5,223 nucleotides of DNA, taken from the NCBI GenBank assembly GCA_011391755.1, contig JAABPZ010000122.1, forward strand, positions 1 to 5,223, given 5' to 3'. Shown piece after piece: positions 1 through 4,331 of this stretch. The notes below the pieces were generated by a model, which did not search any database, was not told the origin of the DNA, and worked only from the letters and a program-made list of their open reading frames with translations. How positions within the stretch are numbered: position 1 is the stretch's first letter; each line of letters opens with the position of its first letter. The DNA comes from Methanothrix sp. Lineage in GTDB: Archaea > Halobacteriota > Methanosarcinia > Methanotrichales > Methanotrichaceae. The position numbers were made by a program, and so were the translations under genes.

Positions 1-263
1 CACCAGCCATTTCTGCAGAACGGCAATGGTCTCGTCATCCAGGTATAAGATACGGTTGGATCTTTTCTTCTTGACCTTAAGTGTCACCTCACCCTTGTCA
101 AGATCGACATCCGTCACATCCAGGCTGATTAGTTCGCCTACGCGCATGCCAGTTTTGAAGAGCAGCACGAGGATGCATTTGTCGCGACTATCCAAGATAG
201 AGTTGACGAGTCGCGAAGCGTCTTCGACACTGATTAGCTTTCGGACCTTCCTGCACTCGCTAC
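1..263. repeat. Left copy of direct integrase repeat
   Basis: This stretch aligns without gaps to 2876-3128 at an offset of 2875 bases, then weakly on to 3135 after a three-base (one codon) shift. Two 60-base blocks compared by hand (61-120 and 121-180) differ at 10 and 11 positions, about 82% identity. Both copies have the same orientation. The repeat probably continues left of the window, since the recombinase frame is still open at base 1. Its inner boundary lies close to the interdomain linker of the recombinase. Confidence 0.8.
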
Positions 264-291
264 AAATCAGTTTGGCTCTTCGCTGTTCCAT
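1..291 (-). CDS. Tyrosine recombinase catalytic domain, N-terminal domain absent; 3' end beyond window
   Basis: The frame is open from ATG at 291 to the window edge (97 codons seen) and belongs to the phage-integrase/tyrosine-recombinase family. Residues 17-97 match residues 125-205 of the integrase at 2540-3490, with 69 of 81 identical by hand count. They include the TGMRVGEL box holding catalytic Arg50 and the KKKRSNR segment (residues 74-80) with the beta-hairpin lysine. The HxxR and Tyr motifs would lie off the window. The protein starts in the interdomain linker, so the SAM-like core-binding domain is missing. A TAA at 309-307 closes the frame upstream, and a GAGGT Shine-Dalgarno sequence at 303-299 lies seven bases before the ATG, so the short start looks usable. 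Many base differences from the other copy are silent, which suggests selection on the protein. It may be a functional catalytic-only recombinase or a truncated remnant; the family call is firm, the activity is not. Confidence 0.8.
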   Translation of the reverse strand, partial: MEQRRAKLICSECRKVRKLISVEDASRLVNSILDSRDKCILVLLFKTGMRVGELISLDVTDVDLDKGEVTLKVKKKRSNRILYLDDETIAVLQKWLV

Positions 292-309
292 GTTGCTAAC
301 CTCAAGTTA

Positions 310-486
310 TCATGAAATGGGATCTGGGGCCTGGACCAAGAAATCGGCAAGCAGGTAACCAACCACCCAGTCCAGGTGGCTGGGTTGACATCCCAGAGGA
401 GTTGTACCTCCTGTCACATCCACATGAGATAGCGAGGAACCATCAGTTTTATCATTCCCGCCTCCCTGACAACCGGCGCGCTCCAT
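310..486 (-). CDS. Possible small ORF (58 aa) upstream of the catalytic-only recombinase
   Basis: A minus-strand frame runs from ATG at 486 to TGA at 312-310 and ends 18 bases before the recombinase ATG at 291. I do not recognise the product. It is Gly/Ser/Asp/Thr-rich in the first half, and the second half (around residues 38-52, from LDWVVGYLLADFL) is hydrophobic. A TATA-like element (ATATACAA, minus strand, 516-509) is centred about 26 bases before the ATG, the spacing expected for a leaderless archaeal transcript. If real, it would be the first cistron of an operon with the recombinase, echoing the two-gene arrangement at 3990-2540, though the protein has no visible similarity to the RHH protein there. 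Against it: it is short, no family is recognised, and a dense inverted-repeat cluster lies in its middle. Confidence 0.3.
   Translation of the reverse strand: MERAGCQGGGNDKTDGSSLSHVDVTGGTTPLGCQPSHLDWVVGYLLADFLVQAPDPIS
363..416. repeat. Cluster of overlapping, competing inverted repeats
   Basis: Four short perfect stems lie in 54 bases. CCACC 363-367 can pair with GGTGG 375-379. ACCCAG 365-370 can pair with CTGGGT 380-385. The same CTGGG (380-384) can instead pair with a second CCCAG at 392-396. AGGAG 397-401 can pair with CTCCT 408-412. The first three stems exclude one another, so the region could switch between folds. No T-run follows on either strand, so it does not look like a simple terminator. 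The function is unknown. Confidence 0.45.
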
Positions 487-508
487 CTTCCCGCATACCC
501 CATTCTTT

Positions 509-516
509 TTGTATAT
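509..516 (-). promoter_or_regulatory. TATA-like element, minus strand
   Basis: Read on the minus strand, this is ATATACAA followed by a short A-run, resembling an archaeal TATA box. Its centre is about 26 bases upstream of the ATG at 486, where a leaderless transcript would start. It could drive the small ORF and the recombinase at 291. The match to consensus is only partial, and AT-rich stretches like this also occur by chance. Confidence 0.3.
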
Positions 517-581
517 GTCAAAGAACGAATCGATAGTTCCTGAGCACCATATGACTTAACTGATAAGATACATATACATTC

Positions 582-785
582 ATGACAGTAATACACTCGG
601 AAATTGATATGAATGCTCACATAAACGATGCTCCTGAGAGATGTGCTTACTGTGCTGGTTCCGGACCTATTACTCATATTTCGGCTCATTTTCCTGCCGC
701 CAAAATTGAGCTCCGGCTTGACTGGGGCCGGTCAGCTCTTTATGCTTCCACCCAGATGAGAGAAAGAGATGAGGAGGGATCATGA
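582..785 (+). CDS. Possible small CxxC protein overlapping the secreted-protein gene
   Basis: The frame has 67 codons from ATG 582, or 58 from the internal ATG at 609. It contains RCAYCAGSG, a CxxC followed by a glycine-rich turn, which could be half of a zinc-binding site; the rest matches nothing I recognise. Its stop TGA (783-785) overlaps the ATG of the next gene (782-784) as ATGA, the arrangement typical of translationally coupled archaeal genes, and the GGAGGG before that start lies inside this frame. A TATA-like CATATACATT at 571-580 is about 33 bases before ATG 609. No Shine-Dalgarno sequence precedes ATG 582. The overlap and a chance open frame are the only arguments for it, so this is a weak call; it may just be 5' leader. 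Confidence 0.28.
   Translation: MTVIHSEIDMNAHINDAPERCAYCAGSGPITHISAHFPAAKIELRLDWGRSALYASTQMRERDEEGS
773..778 (+). promoter_or_regulatory. Shine-Dalgarno GGAGGG for the secreted-protein gene
   Basis: GGAGGG lies just upstream of the ATG at 782. The gap is short (three bases after the last G, four after the GGAGG core), but the match to the archaeal 16S rRNA tail is strong. Together with the signal peptide that begins immediately, it fixes the start. A TATA-like CTTTATGCTT at 737-746 could give a leader of about 14 bases containing this site; that promoter is tentative. Confidence 0.65.
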
Positions 786-2287
786 TCCATCGCCGAACCG
801 AATGCGTGGGCATCGCTCTGGTTCTTCTCTTGGCCACCACGACCCTGGCCGCTGCCCAAGAGGTGGGTGCCTTGACAGTCACGACGGACCTCAAGCAGAA
901 CACCGCCATAGTCGGTCAGTTGTTCGGGCTTTCCGTGAACTTCAATTACCAGCAGGTAGACGCGGACAAAATTGTTGGCATCAGGCTCACGCCTCTCTAC
1001 GAATCGTACAACCCTACCATGCTCTTAACCGATCCGTACGATCAAATCCTTAAGCCTGTCGTCAATGAGAAGATGGCCTGCTCCCAGACCACAGGGCATA
1101 AGAAGTGTAATGGCGACCACAAGATCGACTTCGAAGTCTATTTCACGGAGGAGATCATCCCCGAGAATGGGATCAAGATCGACGCTTACGTCATGACCAA
1201 GGATGGCAATTATTTCCATATCGTTGACCAATACATTCTCAAGGTCAAGATGATCCCCAAGTCGCGGCTCGATATCCGCACGGTCTACTGCCCCCGGCCT
1301 CCAGATACCGTCCAGGTCGGCGAGAACGTCCCCTTCCGCGTAGAGGTCAATTGCGTCAGCCTGCTTCCGGAAAGTGAGATCTTCGGCACTATCGAGGTGA
1401 TCTCCGGAGGGAACGGCCACTGGACATGGAGATCCCCGAAAATGTCCGGCTCAAGCCTCTACGTCTCCGAGCCGTTCCAGGTTACATTCAACCAGCCCGG
1501 TCGCTGGAAGCTCCGGGCAACGGCTAAAGGGGGTTTCGCCGTCGCGGAGCCCTATGAGTTCGAGGTCGAAGTCGTCGATCAGCCCATGCGCATTCTGGGA
1601 CCTGTGCGGATCGGCTATCCGAAGCCGCCTGACGCTGTCCGCGAGGGCGAGCGAGTTCGGTTCGACGTGTCCATGGACTACAAGAATTTCCCGCCGGGCA
1701 CGGTGAGCGCAGTCGTCTTCATAGATCCGGCCACAGGAAAAGACCTGAGCCAAGGCTGGGCATCCTCACGCCAGCTAGGAGGCAACGGCACTTGCGACTT
1801 CGAGCCCATTGTCCTCACCGCCCCCGCGCCTGGGACTTGGGAGCTGGACGTGACAATCCGATTGCCGAGGCTGGACGTCCCTGGGGAATACGAGACGTCC
1901 TACACCAAGCGGATCTCGCTCCAAGTGCTCTCGGAGACAGTCGCTCCTGCCTGGAATCCCGCGGCCATGAAGGCCGAAATCACGCGCATCCAAAAGCCGC
2001 AGGGTACCTTAAAGCTGAACGAGATTGTTCCCGTCTTCATCACCATCAGCTACGAGAAATTTGGCGAGCAAGGAGCCGTTTTGAGGGCTGACGTGACTGA
2101 GAGGGGCACCACCATCTTCGCCGGACGGGGCGACTCGATCCTCCTGCGTGATCAGGGGACCTATACCTTCCCGGTCATCAACGTGAAAGCCGCTCATACC
2201 GGCACCTTTGCCATCAGGGTGGAGATCGTCGGCCCGAACAACCGGGTGCTGACCACGAAGTGGACCGACTTCACGGTCGTGGACTGA
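782..2287 (+). CDS. Secreted protein with repeated Ig-like beta-sandwich domains
   Basis: This 501-residue protein starts with a clear Sec signal peptide: Arg4-Arg5, a hydrophobic core at residues 9-22, and a likely signal peptidase cut after Ala25 (LAAA/QE). The rest is beta-rich and divides into about four modules, near residues 28-158, 161-266, 270-383 and 397-501. Modules 2 and 3 share a start of the form PxPPDxVxxGExVxFxV, and modules 2-4 each end in a G-x-W/F-x-hydrophobic strand pattern (GRWKLRA, GTWELDV, GTFAIRV), as in Ig-like/FN3-like surface proteins. Cys100 and Cys109, and Cys170 and Cys191, could form disulphides; N335-G-T is the one N-glycosylation sequon I noticed. There is no lipobox, C-terminal membrane anchor or sorting signal, so it is probably released or held by partners. 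No enzymatic motif is seen and I do not recognise a named family. It sits between two integrase copies, possibly as cargo. Confidence 0.88.
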   Translation: MIHRRTECVGIALVLLLATTTLAAAQEVGALTVTTDLKQNTAIVGQLFGLSVNFNYQQVDADKIVGIRLTPLYESYNPTMLLTDPYDQILKPVVNEKMACSQTTGHKKCNGDHKIDFEVYFTEEIIPENGIKIDAYVMTKDGNYFHIVDQYILKVKMIPKSRLDIRTVYCPRPPDTVQVGENVPFRVEVNCVSLLPESEIFGTIEVISGGNGHWTWRSPKMSGSSLYVSEPFQVTFNQPGRWKLRATAKGGFAVAEPYEFEVEVVDQPMRILGPVRIGYPKPPDAVREGERVRFDVSMDYKNFPPGTVSAVVFIDPATGKDLSQGWASSRQLGGNGTCDFEPIVLTAPAPGTWELDVTIRLPRLDVPGEYETSYTKRISLQVLSETVAPAWNPAAMKAEITRIQKPQGTLKLNEIVPVFITISYEKFGEQGAVLRADVTERGTTIFAGRGDSILLRDQGTYTFPVINVKAAHTGTFAIRVEIVGPNNRVLTTKWTDFTVVD

Positions 2288-2417
2288 ACCCTTGCGAAAA
2301 CCAGCATTGGTATGGATGTCAGTGATCAGCTAGGCTAAAAAATGCATAAGGCGACGAAATTATTCCCCCCCATCTATGAATATTAGTCCAACGGGCTGCA
2401 CCGATAGTAGTTCCTTG

Positions 2418-2438
2418 GTTTTCCAATGAAAGGAAAAC
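2418..2438. repeat. Perfect 7-bp inverted repeat in the 2288-2539 gap
   Basis: GTTTTCC (2418-2424) and GGAAAAC (2432-2438) form a perfect stem around a seven-base loop, with a further TTGG/CCAA pair possible outside it (2415-2418 and 2443-2446, not at the same time as the full inner stem). It lies between the ends of two convergent genes, where a transcription barrier or a recombinase arm site would both make sense. There is no T-run after it on either strand. The rest of the gap holds nothing I can identify. Confidence 0.4.
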
Positions 2439-2539
2439 GGTGCCAATATTTCGTGAGGCCGTTTCGTACTCCGTGTTGGGGGATAAAGTAGTATCTACAA
2501 CTCCTGAACCAAATTCAGCAATTCAATGTGAAACTATGC

Positions 2540-3490
2540 TCATATCCCCAACTGCGGAATATGTGCCAAATAGCTCTCCCTCAGCTCCTTTTTATCAATG
2601 TGGTTATAGATATCTATGGCCTCGCCGCGCGTATCCCCGCGCAACTCTTTAACAAAATCCCTGGACATGCCGGCCCGCAGTAGATGGGTCACGAACCAAT
2701 GACGGCAGCAGTGGGGTGTGAATCGATCCTCTAGCCTATTAGCCCCAGGATTATGCAAGCCCAGACGTTCTGCATGCTTCTCGATAATCTCCTCTACGCT
2801 TCTCCCGGTGATCCTTTTTTCGATTTTTGATAGGAAGAGCGCCTTGTCCTGCGCACCTTTTCGGTTCTTTCGCGCAGCCAGCCATCTCTGCAAAACTTCT
2901 AGGGCTTCATTATCCAGGAATAGGACGCGATTGGATCGCTTCTTCTTGATTTTGAGCGTTACTTCACCCTTGTCAAGATCGATATCTGTCACATCCAGAC
3001 TGGTTAGCTCCCCTACGCGCATGCCCGTCTTGAAAAGTAGCACCAAGATACATTTATCCCGGCTGTCAAGAATTGAGTTGGCGAGTCGCGAAGCGTCTTC
3101 AACACTTATCAGCTTGCGGATTTCAGAGTCGCTACTATTTTTATATCGACGGAGATAATATTTGCGAAAAGGCAAAATGGGATTGTACTCGACCAACCCT
3201 TCTATTATTAAAAATTCATAAAATGCACTCAAGCATGAATATATCCTGTCGATGGTTTTGAACTTCAGCCCCCTCTCCTTCAGACGACTCAAGAACGCCC
3301 TGAGATCATCTCTGTCTGCTGTTAAGGGGTTCTTTCCTCTTGTTTCCAGAAAGGCGCAATACTCCTTTGCCCTATAGATGTAATCCATGGTCGAGACCAT
3401 GCCGCGAAGGTTACAGTCCTCATGGAATCTCCCAACCAGGTCATTTGTGTTTGTGTTCGTGGCGGAGGAAGCAGCAATCACTTGAGCCAC
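2540..3490 (-). CDS. Tyrosine recombinase (archaeal phage/plasmid-type integrase)
   Basis: This 316-residue site-specific recombinase cuts and rejoins DNA through a 3'-phosphotyrosine intermediate. The N-terminal SAM-like core-binding domain spans about residues 14-110 and the catalytic domain about 125-316. Catalytic residues visible are Arg158 (TGMRVGEL), a lysine among 182-184 (KKKRSNR), His260 and Arg263 (HCCRH), and Tyr295 (IDIYNHI, codon 2608-2606). The R263-Y295 spacing of 32 is normal for the family. At the usual His/Trp position, nine residues before the Tyr, there is Asp286 (LRGD). The GTG start at 3490 lies 13 bases inside the upstream gene, with no strong Shine-Dalgarno sequence, so translational coupling is likely; Met31 or Met35 are alternative starts but would trim the N-terminal domain. 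Lower G+C than the flanking genes suggests horizontal origin. Whether it integrates, excises or resolves an element cannot be told here. Confidence 0.93.
   Translation of the reverse strand: MAQVIAASSATNTNTNDLVGRFHEDCNLRGMVSTMDYIYRAKEYCAFLETRGKNPLTADRDDLRAFLSRLKERGLKFKTIDRIYSCLSAFYEFLIIEGLVEYNPILPFRKYYLRRYKNSSDSEIRKLISVEDASRLANSILDSRDKCILVLLFKTGMRVGELTSLDVTDIDLDKGEVTLKIKKKRSNRVLFLDNEALEVLQRWLAARKNRKGAQDKALFLSKIEKRITGRSVEEIIEKHAERLGLHNPGANRLEDRFTPHCCRHWFVTHLLRAGMSRDFVKELRGDTRGEAIDIYNHIDKKELRESYLAHIPQLGI
2876..3135. repeat. Right copy of direct integrase repeat
   Basis: This is the partner of the stretch at 1-263, in the same orientation. It encodes the first part of the catalytic domain of the full-length integrase (from about residue 119 to 205). 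Recombination between the copies would remove 2875 bases, including the secreted-protein gene, and join the N-terminal half of this integrase in frame to the catalytic domain of the left copy. Confidence 0.8.
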
Positions 3491-3990
3491 TTCCAGCCGC
3501 TGGCTGTCTCTTCCACTAGGCCAAAGCGCCCAAGCGATTCAAGCTGATTGTTCACCAGCTTCACTGCGTCGGTGTCTTTTGGGTCTATGCCCAGCTCTTT
3601 CAATATTGTATAGCCTTCGAGAGCCTTGCCGCGTTGCAAAATCTTGATTAGTTCCTGGTCGTGGCGTCTGGTCCCTTCGGCCATCTCGACCTCATGGAAG
3701 CTGGCATAACGGGCTTTGTAGACATCGGCCTCCAGCTTCTCTAGGAGCATGGTCTTCATCTTTAGCTCAGTGCGAAGCTTTTGTGCCTCTTCTTTAGCTT
3801 CCGCGAGCTCTTTGACCATCTCGTATCGTGGAGTCTCATCCTTTGCGGCACGAAATGCTTCTACTGCTTCGAAAACGAACTTGGATAAAGGGAGCCCTGC
3901 CTTCTTTGCTTCCTCTTCCCACTCAGTTTTTGCCTTCTTGGATGTTAAATAAACATCCACATACCTTTCCTTGAGATGTGGTGCAACCAT
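3478..3990 (-). CDS. RHH / coiled-coil / winged-helix DNA-binding protein, integrase partner
   Basis: This 170-residue protein has three visible parts. Residues 9-47 look like a ribbon-helix-helix domain: a beta strand (YVDVYLTS), a helix rich in Glu and Lys, the turn AGLPLSKF and a second helix. Residues about 55-95 are a charged coiled-coil stretch. Residues about 110-170 resemble a winged helix, with helices at QELIKILQR and VNNQLESLGRFGLV and a final wing (ETASGWKWLK). RHH proteins bind DNA as dimers and often act as repressors or recombination directionality factors; that role here is inference. The ATG at 3990 is about 27 bases from a near-perfect TATA box, fitting a leaderless message. 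Its TGA (3480-3478) lies inside the integrase gene, which starts at 3490, so the two are almost certainly co-transcribed and coupled. I do not recognise a named family for the whole protein. Confidence 0.8.
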   Translation of the reverse strand: MVAPHLKERYVDVYLTSKKAKTEWEEEAKKAGLPLSKFVFEAVEAFRAAKDETPRYEMVKELAEAKEEAQKLRTELKMKTMLLEKLEADVYKARYASFHEVEMAEGTRRHDQELIKILQRGKALEGYTILKELGIDPKDTDAVKLVNNQLESLGRFGLVEETASGWKWLK

Positions 3991-4013
3991 GGTTAACTAA
4001 TAGGCGTCCAAGG

Positions 4014-4021
4014 TATTTAAA
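4014..4021 (-). promoter_or_regulatory. Archaeal TATA box (TTTAAATA) for the RHH-integrase operon
   Basis: On the minus strand this reads TTTAAATA, matching the archaeal TATA consensus TTTAWATA, with an A-rich GTAAAA just upstream that could serve as the BRE. The centre lies about 27 bases before the ATG at 3990, so transcription would begin at or next to the start codon (leaderless mRNA). There is no Shine-Dalgarno sequence between them, which agrees with this. Confidence 0.75.
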
Positions 4022-4078
4022 TTTTACCGGTATCAACATCTAAGTTGCTTGCTGCGCGGGTGCGCCGCCGCCGTTTCA

Positions 4079-4087
4079 CTTATACAA
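4079..4087 (+). promoter_or_regulatory. Possible divergent plus-strand TATA box
   Basis: CTTATACAAA is TATA-like, and its centre is about 24-25 bases before the ATG at 4107, so a leaderless transcript could start there. It faces away from the TATA box at 4014-4021, making 3991-4106 a candidate divergent promoter region. The match to consensus is partial and no clear BRE precedes it. Confidence 0.35.
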
Positions 4088-4106
4088 AGCTCGCCATGCA
4101 TCATCT

Positions 4107-4331
4107 ATGGCTGGGACTGGGAAGGAAACTGCTATGCCCGTTCGTGGAGAGGCCGACGAGGAAATCAAAGCTCTCCTGAAATGCACAGATGTAGCCTAGA
4201 CGAAGTACAAGCGAGATCATGGAACACGACATGGTGATATGGACGAGCAGTTCATACGCCGGGACGTGGAATTGGGTCTCTTCGGCGATGACCTGTGCGG
4301 CATTGGATTTTGGACCGCTTATTCACCTTGA
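4107..4331 (+). pseudogene. Short reading frame with one in-frame TAG, unrecognised product
   Basis: From ATG 4107 the frame reads 30 codons to a TAG at 4197-4199, then continues for a further 43 codons to TGA at 4329-4331. Both halves look protein-like: the first ends EIKALLKCTDVA, and the second is charged and then hydrophobic, with MDEQFIRRDVELGLF and DDLCGIGFWTAYSP. I recognise no family. The last 13 bases overlap the 3' end of tgtA, which converges on it. GGAAGG at 4120-4125 could serve the in-frame ATG at 4134. The most likely explanations are a decayed gene fragment or a chance open frame; amber readthrough is possible only if the host decodes UAG. Nothing else is seen in 3991-4318. 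Confidence 0.3.

Noticed and set aside
26..358. Plus-strand open frame over the left recombinase, similar to the one at 2718-3158
   Set aside because: The two plus-strand frames resemble each other only because they lie opposite the same homologous recombinase segment; the minus-strand frame carries the catalytic motifs.
603..680. A DnaJ-type zinc domain suggested by CAYCAGSG
   Set aside because: Only one CxxC is present, whereas DnaJ zinc domains need four CxxCxGxG units.
414..909. Two minus-strand frames (414-689 and 670-909)
   Set aside because: No start signals or recognisable motifs; the second lies opposite the signal-peptide region of the secreted protein, and the first competes with the better-placed frame at 486-310.
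2440..2652. Plus-strand frame of 70 codons
   Set aside because: More than half lies opposite the integrase 3' end, there is no Shine-Dalgarno sequence or convincing TATA box, and no family is recognised.
4054..4065. GCGC-gggt-GCGC hairpin between the divergent TATA boxes
   Set aside because: GCGC is self-complementary and the local sequence is GC-rich, so a four-base stem carries little weight.
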